DNA from: Paenibacillus polysaccharolyticus
GTDB lineage: Bacteria; Bacillota; Bacilli; Paenibacillales; Paenibacillaceae
Length of the DNA: 64,000 nt
Direction of reading: 5' to 3'
NCBI RefSeq assembly: GCF_900102085.1
Contig: NZ_FMVM01000012.1
Span: 1 to 64,000 of the forward strand
A model generated the notes under the pieces. It was not told the DNA's origin. It did not search any database and saw only the letters and a list, made by a program, of their open reading frames with translations. The position numbers and the translations under genes are program-made. Each line of letters begins with the position of its first letter. Positions within the stretch are counted from its first letter, which is position 1. Positions 54,768 through 62,651 of the stretch are shown piece after piece.

Positions 54768-55049
54768 ATGGGATACAATCCAGAGGAGGGAAACGTCATC
54801 GAGCCCGTTCACAAAGCTATTTTATATTTAACCGTAATAGAAACCATGTTCGAAGTTCTTCAGTATCAAGAAGTAGATCAATCAGAACTTGTAGATTCGC
54901 TGGTCATGTTAGGATTCGATCCTATGGAAATTCTGTATGAGACGAATACGATCAGAGCATTTCAACAATTATGCAAAGCCTTTGGTAATCTTGAACTCAC
55001 GGATAACGATCTAGCTACGTTTGCACAATCGGAGGTCCCACTTTCTTAG
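54768..55049 (+). CDS. Small helical hypothetical protein
   Basis: 93-aa helical acidic protein, start MGYNPEEGNVIEPVHKAILY, with LVDSLVMLGFDPMEILYETN. GAGGAAAT lies about 15 bases before the ATG, further than usual. It ends just before a strong terminator. Resembles its neighbour (54363) in size and helical content but the sequences do not align clearly. Function unknown. Confidence 0.5.
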   Translation: MGYNPEEGNVIEPVHKAILYLTVIETMFEVLQYQEVDQSELVDSLVMLGFDPMEILYETNTIRAFQQLCKAFGNLELTDNDLATFAQSEVPLS

Positions 55050-55083
55050 AAAGCATTATTGTCACATCGTTCAAGTCAGAAAA

Positions 55084-55126
55084 AGCAGAACCCTGCGTCA
55101 ACATCGACGTAGGGTTCTGCTTTTTT
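55084..55126 (+). terminator. Terminator after the 93-aa gene
   Basis: AGCAGAACCCT pairs with AGGGTTCTGCT, with an inner CGTC/GACG pairing, followed by TTTTTT. Confidence 0.9.
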
Positions 55127-55136
55127 AAATTTGGGG

Positions 55137-55163
55137 TTAACCATGAAGAACAGAAATCGTATA
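55137..55163 (+). promoter_or_regulatory. CGTATA-class promoter, plus strand
   Basis: TTAACC-N15-CGTATA on the plus strand matches the minus-strand set in both boxes and spacing. It directly follows the terminator. Confidence 0.65.
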
Positions 55164-55177
55164 ACGAACAAAGGATC

Positions 55178-55423
55178 TTGATTTCATCTCAAGTAGCTCT
55201 ACATCAGATTCAATTTTACACAGAAAGGTTGATCGTACTATTGCATTCCATGATACCGGATGAGCGGTCGTTGATGGATTCTACCTCCTTGGTCGGATCG
55301 GTGGATTCCTCTTCCCTTCATCTTCAATATGAGTTGGAGCATCCAGAGAGGATTGTCATTATACAAGAATTTTATTTTCTGAAGGACATAGCTCACTTCA
55401 ACGCTTGGGTAACTGAACATTAA
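55178..55423 (+). CDS. Small hypothetical protein with its own CGTATA promoter
   Basis: 81-aa frame, TTG start. LHLQYELEHPERIVIIQEFYFL is a beta-helix stretch; the C-terminus is KDIAHFNAWVTEH. The -10 box ends only 15 bases before the TTG, leaving almost no leader and no room for a normal ribosome site (only AAAGGA right before the TTG). A downstream in-frame TTG at 55229 or 55241 is an alternative start. No family recognised. Confidence 0.45.
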   Translation: MISSQVALHQIQFYTERLIVLLHSMIPDERSLMDSTSLVGSVDSSSLHLQYELEHPERIVIIQEFYFLKDIAHFNAWVTEH

Positions 55424-55428
55424 TTTAC

Positions 55429-55456
55429 ACTGCGTGCAACCCCCAGCACGCAGTGC
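55429..55456. other. Strong inverted repeat between convergent genes
   Basis: CACTGCGTGC pairs with GCACGCAGTG over a short loop between the plus-strand 81-aa gene and the convergent amidase gene. There is no T run on either side, so it may be a weak bidirectional terminator or mRNA stabiliser. Confidence 0.5.
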
Positions 55457-55483
55457 CTTGCTCGGTTCTTCCAGAATCGAGGA

Positions 55484-56275
55484 TTAACTACTTTGACCCT
55501 GTCCCTGAATCCCCTTACGTCTGCGCTCATCAATGAGTACCTTGAGCATAAGCAATTCTCCGTAGGTTAGTTTTCTTTTCCGAACCTTTTCCACCCATGT
55601 CCATTCATGAATGATTTGATCGTTGTACGCATCGCCAATATATTTGTCCAGTTCATTCCATGCCCACTCTGCATAAGCCAACACTTTATCCATATCTTCT
55701 TCATCCTCCGTAACCGCTTGATCTTGCATTGGATATAACCTTTGATGTACCTTTTGTTTAAACCTTTCATATTCTTCCGGGTGCTTAATCCATGGTAATG
55801 GACATTCCTTCCAACCCACGACCTCTTTGTGAGTGAAAAAGACTTCTGGAAAACCTCGTTGTTCAATGAGATACACAGCCAGATCAACAACCTGATTGAA
55901 CGTATCCTCATGAATGCTTCCATCCTTTTCGATACACATCTCAATACCTACCGTACTGTTATTCGGGTAACTCCCCAATAGTTGCAAAGCTTGCTTGGTG
56001 TAGGTTTTACTACCGCAATGATATGCCAGTTCATCATCGGGAAGGCTGTAATAAATCGTTGTACGATCCACTGAAAAATGGGCACTTGCATAACGCCCCT
56101 TATCACCATCGCTAGATTTTTGATTGGCAAGACTCGCAAAATATTTGCTTATATTCTTTGCCGAAGCACCCGGAGATGCTGTGTAATGCAAAACAATCCC
56201 ACGCTTTGCTTTTAACTTCAGACCAGATCTGCTGTACTTATTTAAAGGAATGTAGTCTTCGACAAGTTGTACCAT
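55484..56275 (-). CDS. N-acetylmuramoyl-L-alanine amidase (endolysin)
   Basis: 263-aa amidase_2 (PGRP-like) enzyme, expected to cut between MurNAc and L-Ala. Zinc-site residues are readable as H30 (GIVLHYTASPGASA), H149 (FFTHKEVVGWKECP) and C158. The C-terminal 80 residues are charged and helical, probably a binding region. No signal peptide, consistent with holin-dependent release. The ATG overlaps the holin stop (ATAATG), so the two genes are coupled. Confidence 0.92.
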   Translation of the reverse strand: MVQLVEDYIPLNKYSRSGLKLKAKRGIVLHYTASPGASAKNISKYFASLANQKSSDGDKGRYASAHFSVDRTTIYYSLPDDELAYHCGSKTYTKQALQLLGSYPNNSTVGIEMCIEKDGSIHEDTFNQVVDLAVYLIEQRGFPEVFFTHKEVVGWKECPLPWIKHPEEYERFKQKVHQRLYPMQDQAVTEDEEDMDKVLAYAEWAWNELDKYIGDAYNDQIIHEWTWVEKVRKRKLTYGELLMLKVLIDERRRKGIQGQGQSS

Positions 56276-56697
56276 TATGTATTCCCCCGATCCTCATCCT
56301 GATGATCATTGCCCCGGAGTTTAAACAACGCAGATGTAATAAATTTGGGTACAGGGAGCCCTAACTTTCCCATATTCTCCAGTATACTGATGCCTTCCGT
56401 GCCAATTATAAACATTAACATCGCATCTCTCATAAAATCACTTTCATTGCCTGCCACAATATCAAGTTGATGAGCAATGATCACGAAAACAAAAGTTAAA
56501 GATTTACGTGCAAGTCCCCACCATCCAATCCTGCTCGAAAGCTCCTTTTTATACCAAGCCGCCATCACACCTGTCATATAATCCAGTCCCACAAAAATGG
56601 TCACCGCAATCAATAGGTGATTAATTCCACCTACCAAATAAACGACAGCTGATAACGCCCACCCAAACATAACCATAAATACTGTATCTCTATGCAC
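56275..56697 (-). CDS. TcdE-type phage holin (holin_4 family)
   Basis: 140-aa small membrane protein with helices near 7-50, a second around 68-90, and a further hydrophobic stretch at 95-115. It carries the family motif GLDYMTGVMAAWYKKELSS and GTEGISILENMGKLGLPVP, as in TcdE/phage_holin_4 holins. GTG start with GGGGGAAAGG upstream. First gene of the lysis pair and rightmost gene of the island. It should permeabilise the membrane to release endolysin or particles. Confidence 0.92.
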   Translation of the reverse strand: MHRDTVFMVMFGWALSAVVYLVGGINHLLIAVTIFVGLDYMTGVMAAWYKKELSSRIGWWGLARKSLTFVFVIIAHQLDIVAGNESDFMRDAMLMFIIGTEGISILENMGKLGLPVPKFITSALFKLRGNDHQDEDRGNT

Positions 56698-56803
56698 TGC
56701 CTTTCCCCCTTCAGATCTATTTGATGTTTAGGTTAGGCCGTTCACAGACTTCTGTCTCATCTAAAATGGAATCATCCTAAAATACAATAAATTGTCGTTA
56801 TGC

Positions 56804-56847
56804 AAACAGCAAAAATCCCTCTTGCACTTTTAAAGTGCCAGAGGGAT
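56804..56847 (-). repeat. Right terminator copy, candidate attR
   Basis: The stem CCCTCTGGCACTTT / AAAGTGCAAGAGGG followed by TTTTTGCTG is the terminator of ytfJ on the minus strand. It matches 12341-12383 in 41 of 44 positions and in the same orientation. Confidence 0.75.
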
Positions 56848-56866
56848 TACGAATTAATCATATGAC

Positions 56867-57340
56867 TCAGCTATACGTTGTATGATCCGTTGTCACTCGC
56901 ACATCATGTTCTGTTGTGCCATGATTACGGTGGCGGAACATTTCCTGAATGCGATCGAGTACATAAGGTGTTGAATCAATCAATTTTTCGAACAAGTGCG
57001 TCGAATTGTCAAGCGGCACGATGTGCACACCTTGCTTGCCAACAACCAGAAAAGCGATTGGACGGATGGATACACCGCCACCACTACCACCGCCAAATGG
57101 GGAAGCAACCTTTGCGGAATGAGCATGTTCCGTTGTGCTCGATGCGTTGTTACCTTTTCCATCACTTACATTAAAATCACTTCCGCCTGCCGCGAAGCCA
57201 AATCCAACTTTACTAATCGGCAGAATAACCGTACCATCCGGTGTTTCTACAGGATCGCCAACGATTGTATTGACATCCACCATGCCCTTGATATTTTCCA
57301 TTGCAGTTTCCATTAATCCTTGAATTGGATGATCTGACAT
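56867..57340 (-). CDS. ytfJ: YtfJ/GerW family sporulation protein
   Basis: 157 aa with the family pattern MSDHPIQGLMETAMENIKGM, VDVNTIVGDPVETPDGTVIL, PISKVGFGFAAGGSDF, a glycine-rich stretch (FGGGSGGG) and VSIRPIAFLVVGKQGVHIV. In B. subtilis YtfJ/GerW is a spore-forming-cell protein linked to germination and cortex. ATG 57340 follows GGAGGG. It is the last resident gene right of the island; the same terminator follows. Confidence 0.92.
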   Translation of the reverse strand: MSDHPIQGLMETAMENIKGMVDVNTIVGDPVETPDGTVILPISKVGFGFAAGGSDFNVSDGKGNNASSTTEHAHSAKVASPFGGGSGGGVSIRPIAFLVVGKQGVHIVPLDNSTHLFEKLIDSTPYVLDRIQEMFRHRNHGTTEHDVRVTTDHTTYS

Positions 57341-57571
57341 GTGACTTCCCTCCAGTTTCAATAATAAACTATATCCGTTGAGCTTAAGCAGATTAACACA
57401 AACAAGTTGTGTCAATGATTAATCAACTTATATAGGTTTTTGATCTAACCATATCATCCCCAAACTTGCAGGACTTATGTAATCAATACAGGGAATCGTT
57501 ATCGCATGTTCTCGTCGCAGAACCTTAACACCAATACAGTGGATTCAATCTCAGACTAGTTAAGTTCTGTT

Positions 57572-58342
57572 TTAACGAGCTTCCTTTTCCGCAATGTGCC
57601 TATGCTTCTTCTTTTGCTTTGATTTGCGGCGTTGCTCCCGAAGGAGTTTAATCCACATTCGCCAGCCACCCTCGACCTGCAGCACGCGGGTAAGCAGTCT
57701 GATTCCAGCAATTAAGATGGTCGTCATGCGGATTCGCAGTTTGAAATCCAGTTCTGTTCGAAATTCCATCTCGTCGGACCATACCGGAAGAACCTCAAGG
57801 TCAGGCACCGTTTTGAAACGCATCTGGTACGTTAAGAAGCCAACAATCATGGACTTAATACTCCATAACCAACCTGTTAGCATTGCTGTGTAAGCAGCAT
57901 CACCTACACCAACCGCAGTAGACCAGAACAGATTCGTTATATATACTCGTCTGAGCGTCTGTCTGACCCATACTTTCAGAGCCTCTGTTGCTCGAAGCAT
58001 CACCTTGACTTCTTTTGCCCAGTTTTTTACTTTTCGTTTGTTCACCTGCTCGCTACCCAAAACTTCTCCTCGGGAATGGTTCATGGACTGTTCTGTTTTA
58101 AGCAAGAAGCCTTCTTTCATATTTCGGAAAACAATGCTCGGAATTTCGTAATTCATCCGCACGAAGCCATACAGCAGTCGAACATTGATATTTGCGTAGT
58201 CATCGCTCTTATGTTTGCGAAATATAACATGAACATGAACATTTGAGATGAGGACTGCGGCAATCAGCAGTGCGATGAACAAACCGATTCCTCCAAGCCA
58301 GATCCACACAGGCCTTACCTCCAAGCCCTCAATTCTTATCAT
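57572..58342 (-). CDS. DUF2953 membrane-anchored protein
   Basis: 256-aa protein with an N-terminal membrane helix (about 11-36) and a soluble body. The pattern fits the DUF2953 family found beside scpAB and ytfJ in Paenibacillus and bacilli: TAMLTGWLWSIKSMIVGFLT and the basic C-terminus RRKSKQKKKHRH. Function unknown; sporulation-related in context only. It starts 139 bases after scpB. Confidence 0.75.
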   Translation of the reverse strand: MIRIEGLEVRPVWIWLGGIGLFIALLIAAVLISNVHVHVIFRKHKSDDYANINVRLLYGFVRMNYEIPSIVFRNMKEGFLLKTEQSMNHSRGEVLGSEQVNKRKVKNWAKEVKVMLRATEALKVWVRQTLRRVYITNLFWSTAVGVGDAAYTAMLTGWLWSIKSMIVGFLTYQMRFKTVPDLEVLPVWSDEMEFRTELDFKLRIRMTTILIAGIRLLTRVLQVEGGWRMWIKLLREQRRKSKQKKKHRHIAEKEAR

Positions 58343-58480
58343 GTCTAGTATGGCATTCCTTGCTGGAAAAAATTCACGAATGCCATGAAATCCCCCAATT
58401 TTTGCCGAAATGCACCATCGAAATGCCCGATATCGTATACATCATTCCAGACAACTTCACCGCTGTTCTGGAGAAAATAC

Positions 58481-58513
58481 AAAAAGACAACGTGGATCGA
58501 TCTCCACATTGTC
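58481..58513 (-). terminator. Terminator after scpB
   Basis: GACAATGTGGA-GATCGA-TCCACGTTGTC followed by TTTTTGTATTTT on the minus strand. Confidence 0.9.
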
Positions 58514-58541
58514 CTTATATGGCTTTAACTATTAGCATTTA

Positions 58542-59234
58542 TTAGGAGGAGGAACCCGAAGAATCATCCTCTGGATCTACAGCGATATCTTCTTCCGGGA
58601 ATGCTGCTTCCTCTTCAAAATCAAAAACGCTTTGTACGTCAGTATCCGAAACATCCGGCTGATTCATGTCCAACTTGTTGAATAACAACTGCGTTTCTTC
58701 CTCCAGGTTTTCCGAATCTTCAAACAAACCCGGTTCGGGAAGATCTTTAATCGAAGCTAGTCCGAAATAATCAAGGAATGACTTCGTTGTTCCGTACAAT
58801 ATCGGGCGTCCAATCGCTTCCGCTCTCCCCACTTCAACAATGAGATCCTTGTTCACGAGTGTATGGATAGCACGCTCCGATTTTACGCCACGAATCTCCT
58901 CAATCTCCACCCGTGTAATGGGCTGACGATAAGCTACAATGGCCAAAGTTTCAAGCGCCGCTTGGGATAACGATGTACGTGCAGGAGAGTAAGCAAGCTT
59001 CTCAAAATAGGCCGCATGTTCCGGCAACGTTCCGAGCTGCACGACACCTGCAATCTTCAGAATCTGCACACCTCGCCCTTGCCTTGCAAAATCGCCGATC
59101 ATGTCCTCAATGGCATCCGTAACCAGTTCTACCCGCTGGTCCACAATTTCAGCAATCTGTTTGACACTTAGACCTTCTTCTCCGGACAAAAACAAAAGGC
59201 CCTCAATAATCGACTTCAATTTCGGAAAATCCAT
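58542..59234 (-). CDS. scpB: ScpB segregation and condensation protein
   Basis: 230-aa kleisin-binding protein of the SMC-ScpAB condensin complex. N-terminal winged-helix part (LKSIIEGLLFLSGEEGLSVK) and second winged helix with ALETLAIVAYRQPITRVEIE, the hallmark block. The C-terminal 50 residues are acidic and probably disordered. ATG 59234 (MDFPKLKSIIEG). It overlaps scpA by 32 bases. Confidence 0.94.
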   Translation of the reverse strand: MDFPKLKSIIEGLLFLSGEEGLSVKQIAEIVDQRVELVTDAIEDMIGDFARQGRGVQILKIAGVVQLGTLPEHAAYFEKLAYSPARTSLSQAALETLAIVAYRQPITRVEIEEIRGVKSERAIHTLVNKDLIVEVGRAEAIGRPILYGTTKSFLDYFGLASIKDLPEPGLFEDSENLEEETQLLFNKLDMNQPDVSDTDVQSVFDFEEEAAFPEEDIAVDPEDDSSGSSS

Positions 59235-60003
59235 GATTCGTTGTTTCCCCTCTCCACTCCATAACGATATCCTCAAACAACCGTTCCTGGTAACAAACAA
59301 TCTGCTTCATCTTCATCAGCTCCAGCACTGCTAGAAACGTAACCACGATCTCATGGCGATATATCTGATCATCCATAAGCTTGGAAAATAACAACCGCCC
59401 CCCAGGACCTAAATGCTCCAAGGCACCAATAACTTCACGTATGCGGTCCTTGACCGAAATTTCGTCCCTTTTGATCCGGGTGACCGTTGTACGCTTCTCA
59501 GCCTTTCGAAGTGCTTTCTGAAACGCCGCGATGAGATCAGAAGTATGCAGACCTTGCACCGGATTCGTTTGTTCCTCCATAGGCATATAAGGTCGCAAAT
59601 CTTCGGGCTCTTTGGAAAAAATAAGACTGCGTTCCCATTCCCGTTCATGCAGATGCCGCGCTATTCCTTTATATTTGCGATATTCGATAAGGCGTGCAAT
59701 CAGTTCGGCACGCGGATCATAATCCTCATCTTCCATATAATCATAATCCTCGAAATCCTCGATTACCGGTGGTTTGGGCAGTAAAAGTTTGCTCTTGATG
59801 GACAGCAGCGTAGCTGCCATCACCAGAAATTCACTTGTTATATCCAGTTCCAGCTCCTGCATGGAATGCAGATACGCCATGTACTGATCGGTAATATCGC
59901 TGATGGGAATATCCTGGATGTCGATCTCAGCCTTATCAATCAGATGCAACAACAGATCCAAAGGCCCTTCAAAAGTCTCCAGTTTGTATGTAACTACCGT
60001 CAC
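59203..60003 (-). CDS. scpA: ScpA kleisin subunit of SMC condensin
   Basis: 266-aa kleisin that bridges SMC heads with ScpB. The start is GTG 60003 because GGGAGG precedes it and the family motif LETFEGPLDLLLHLIDKAEI follows at once. The N-terminal helix-turn-helix and EFLVMAATLLSIKSKLLLPK block are clear, and the C-terminal winged helix (HEIVVTFLAVLELMKMKQIV) is complete. Confidence 0.94.
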   Translation of the reverse strand: MTVVTYKLETFEGPLDLLLHLIDKAEIDIQDIPISDITDQYMAYLHSMQELELDITSEFLVMAATLLSIKSKLLLPKPPVIEDFEDYDYMEDEDYDPRAELIARLIEYRKYKGIARHLHEREWERSLIFSKEPEDLRPYMPMEEQTNPVQGLHTSDLIAAFQKALRKAEKRTTVTRIKRDEISVKDRIREVIGALEHLGPGGRLLFSKLMDDQIYRHEIVVTFLAVLELMKMKQIVCYQERLFEDIVMEWRGETTNHGFSEIEVDY

Positions 60004-60106
60004 TAGACGAATCCTCCCGCCAGAAAAATACAAAACCCTGCCAGCCGTCCGAAACCGGTCTCCCGATTTCGTCTGCGCAAAGCAGGGCACTACTATTAAA
60101 TAAGCA

Positions 60107-60574
60107 CTATTTTAGCTGTTTCGTCAAGTTCGCCATTTCAATTGCAGCTGTAGCAGCATCCCAACCTTTATTGCCTGCCTTCGTTCCAGCACGTTCGATC
60201 GCCTGTTCAATGTTCTCCGTAGTAACCAATCCAAAGATAGTTGGCACCCCTGTTTTCAGGTTAATTGCCGCTACCCCTTTAGCCATCTCGTTGCAGACAT
60301 AATCATAATGTGTTGTTGACCCACGGATAACCGTTCCGAGTGTGATGACCGCATCGTATTTGCCGCTTTCGGCCATTTTCTGAGCGATAAGCGGGATTTC
60401 GAAAGCTCCCGGTACCCAAGCTACATCTACTTCATTATCTTGCACACCGTGACGTTTGAACGCATCCAGCGCCCCGCTAAGCAACTTGCTCGTAATAAAT
60501 TCATTAAAACGTCCAACTACCACGCCATATTTTAAACCTTCCGATACCAAATGTCCTTCAAAATAGTTAGGCAT
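60107..60574 (-). CDS. ribH: 6,7-dimethyl-8-ribityllumazine synthase
   Basis: 155-aa lumazine synthase that condenses 5-amino-6-ribitylaminouracil with 3,4-dihydroxybutanone 4-phosphate. VVGRFNEFITSKLLSGALDA, VDVAWVPGAFEIPLIAQKMA, and GTVIRGSTTHYDYVCNE (catalytic His) are clear family motifs. ATG 60574 after GGGAGATG. Last gene of the rib operon. Confidence 0.96.
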   Translation of the reverse strand: MPNYFEGHLVSEGLKYGVVVGRFNEFITSKLLSGALDAFKRHGVQDNEVDVAWVPGAFEIPLIAQKMAESGKYDAVITLGTVIRGSTTHYDYVCNEMAKGVAAINLKTGVPTIFGLVTTENIEQAIERAGTKAGNKGWDAATAAIEMANLTKQLK

Positions 60575-60676
60575 TATCGTCATCTCCCTGTCGATATATA
60601 ATGTTATAGGTGCTGCAATTGAACATGTAAAATCTCCAATATTTACATATCAGAAAATTATCGCGAGTAACTGAAA

Positions 60677-61918
60677 TCACTGTTCATTCTGCTCGATATC
60701 ATCAAACTTGAGCATATGGCCCAATTTGGCTTGCTTGGTGTGAAGGTAAGCTGTATTATCTTCATTCTCCTGCATCTGAATCGGTACACGCTCTACCACT
60801 TCCAGACCATATCCTTCCAAGCCTTTAATTTTCCGTGGATTATTCGTTAATAATCGAATCTGACGAACGCCAAGATCCTTCAAAATTTGTGCACCGATCC
60901 CATAATCGCGCAGATCAGCAGCAAAACCAAGCTTCAGATTGGCATCCACTGTATCCAGACCTTCTTCTTGCAGCTTGTAAGCCTTGAGTTTATTGATTAA
61001 ACCGATCCCACGGCCTTCTTGTCTCATATAGAGCAGTACGCCATTACCCTCATCATGGATCTGCTTCAGCGCCGCATCAAACTGCGGGCCACAGTCACAA
61101 CGGTGAGAGTGGAACACGTCGCCAGTCAAACATTCGGAGTGAACACGAACCAATACAGGTTTGGACCCGTCAATATCCCCTTTGACCAAGGCAACATGTT
61201 CTTTATTATCCACGGCGTTCGTATACGCCACCGCCTGGAATTCGCCAAAGTCCGTCGGCATACGCACGGAAACTTCACGTTGCACCAGCTTCTCCTTCTC
61301 ATTCCGGTAACGAATCATGTCCTGGATACTAATCAGTTTCAGATCATGCTTACGTGCAATCTCCTGCAGGTCAGGAAGTCTGGCCATCGTACCATCTTCC
61401 TTGATCACTTCACAGATGACACCTGCGGGGTAAGAGCCGCACATGATCGCCAGATCAACTGCCGCTTCCGTATGTCCGGCACGACGCAACACACCGCCGT
61501 CTTTGGCAATGAGCGGAAACATGTGACCCGGCTTGCGAAAATCACTGCTTTTCGCATTCGGATCAATCAAACCTTTAACGGTAATGGAACGCTCATGCGC
61601 CGAGATTCCCGTCGTTGTATCTTTGTGATCCACAGAGACCGTAAAAGCTGTCCCATGGAAATCCGTATTCTGCTGAACCATCGGTTTCAAATTTAATTCA
61701 TCTGCCCGCTGCTGCGTAATGGGAACACAGACGAGTCCTCGACCTTCGGTAATCATGAAATTGATGACCTCAGGGGTTGCTTTTTCAGCCAAAGCAATAA
61801 AATCCCCTTCATTTTCCCGATCTTCGTCATCGACCACAATTACGGGTTTACCACGCATCAAATCATAAATAGCTGCCTCAATTGAGTCCAGAATGGATCG
61901 CTCGGATTGTTCTGACAT
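60677..61918 (-). CDS. ribBA: Bifunctional GTP cyclohydrolase II / DHBP synthase
   Basis: 413-aa fusion of 3,4-dihydroxybutanone-4-phosphate synthase (RibB, residues about 1-205; VDDEDRENEGDFIALAEKAT, HAERSIT-like loop and the HTEAAVDLA block) and GTP cyclohydrolase II (RibA, about 210-413; zinc cysteines in SECLTGDVFHSHRCDCG, and RQEGRGIGLINKLKAY). ATG 61918 after GGAGG. Located between ribE and ribH. Confidence 0.96.
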   Translation of the reverse strand: MSEQSERSILDSIEAAIYDLMRGKPVIVVDDEDRENEGDFIALAEKATPEVINFMITEGRGLVCVPITQQRADELNLKPMVQQNTDFHGTAFTVSVDHKDTTTGISAHERSITVKGLIDPNAKSSDFRKPGHMFPLIAKDGGVLRRAGHTEAAVDLAIMCGSYPAGVICEVIKEDGTMARLPDLQEIARKHDLKLISIQDMIRYRNEKEKLVQREVSVRMPTDFGEFQAVAYTNAVDNKEHVALVKGDIDGSKPVLVRVHSECLTGDVFHSHRCDCGPQFDAALKQIHDEGNGVLLYMRQEGRGIGLINKLKAYKLQEEGLDTVDANLKLGFAADLRDYGIGAQILKDLGVRQIRLLTNNPRKIKGLEGYGLEVVERVPIQMQENEDNTAYLHTKQAKLGHMLKFDDIEQNEQ

Positions 61919-61970
61919 CAGCCGCACCTCCTGTTTCCAGTTCTATGTTTTATCCCTGTCTTTCCTATGT

Positions 61971-62639
61971 TTATGCAAACCCGTGATTGGAGAGAAACTC
62001 TTCACTAAGACTGCTTGGCTTGCCTGTTCTCGTTTCCGCATGGCTCTTGCCGTATTGCAACAGATGATCTACATATTTCCCCAAAATATCACATTCAATG
62101 TTGACGGTATCTCCTGTCTTTTTGACATTCAAAACCGTTTCCCCAATCGTATGGGGAATAATCGAAACCGTGAAGGAACTTTGAGTCGTCTGTACCACTG
62201 TCAAGCTAATCCCATCCAAAGTGACCGAACCTTTTGGAATTAGAAATTTGAAAAGTTCATGGTCACCCGGTCTGATCTCAAAAACAACTGCATTCTGATC
62301 CCGAGTAATACTACCGATAACCCCAGTCCCATCCACATGTCCCTGCACGATATGACCGCCGAATCGTCCACCGGACAACATGGCCCGCTCCAGATTAACC
62401 TTACTGCCGGACTGAAGCTGATTGAGATTGGTGTGTCGATACGTTTCCGGCATGACGTCTGCGGTAAAACCACCGCCTTCCAGCGTGGTCGCGGTAAGAC
62501 AAACCCCGTTAACCGCAACACTGTCACCAATTTTTAGATCGTCCATAATGACAGAAGCAGCGATGTTCAGAACTAGGGCCTCACCTTTACGGCCAATGCG
62601 CCGGATCTGACCGACTTCTTCCACCAAACCCGTAAACAT
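61971..62639 (-). CDS. ribE: Riboflavin synthase alpha subunit
   Basis: 222-aa enzyme that dismutates two lumazine molecules to riboflavin. The two lumazine-binding halves start MFTGLVEEVGQI and GHIVQGHVDGTGVI, with VAVNGVCLTAT and VTLDGISLTVV marks. The gene follows ribD after 12 bases. Confidence 0.96.
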   Translation of the reverse strand: MFTGLVEEVGQIRRIGRKGEALVLNIAASVIMDDLKIGDSVAVNGVCLTATTLEGGGFTADVMPETYRHTNLNQLQSGSKVNLERAMLSGGRFGGHIVQGHVDGTGVIGSITRDQNAVVFEIRPGDHELFKFLIPKGSVTLDGISLTVVQTTQSSFTVSIIPHTIGETVLNVKKTGDTVNIECDILGKYVDHLLQYGKSHAETRTGKPSSLSEEFLSNHGFA

Positions 62640-62651
62640 GCTATCTTCCTC

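Larger units (their letters stand above)
12341..56847. mobile_element. Headless non-contractile tail-like particle island (about 44.5 kb)
   Basis: The block between dacB and ytfJ holds tail-tube, chaperone, tape-measure, hub and fibre-like genes, holin and endolysin, glycosyltransferases and two sigma factors. No head, packaging, integration or repressor gene is visible. A 43/44-bp near-identical terminator sequence flanks it on both sides. The composition fits an F-type tailocin or a domesticated siphovirus tail module. Boundaries are inferred from the repeats and from the resident genes on each side. Confidence 0.75.

Noticed and set aside
12341..56847. Intact prophage
   Set aside because: No terminase, portal, capsid, integrase, replication or repressor gene is recognisable.
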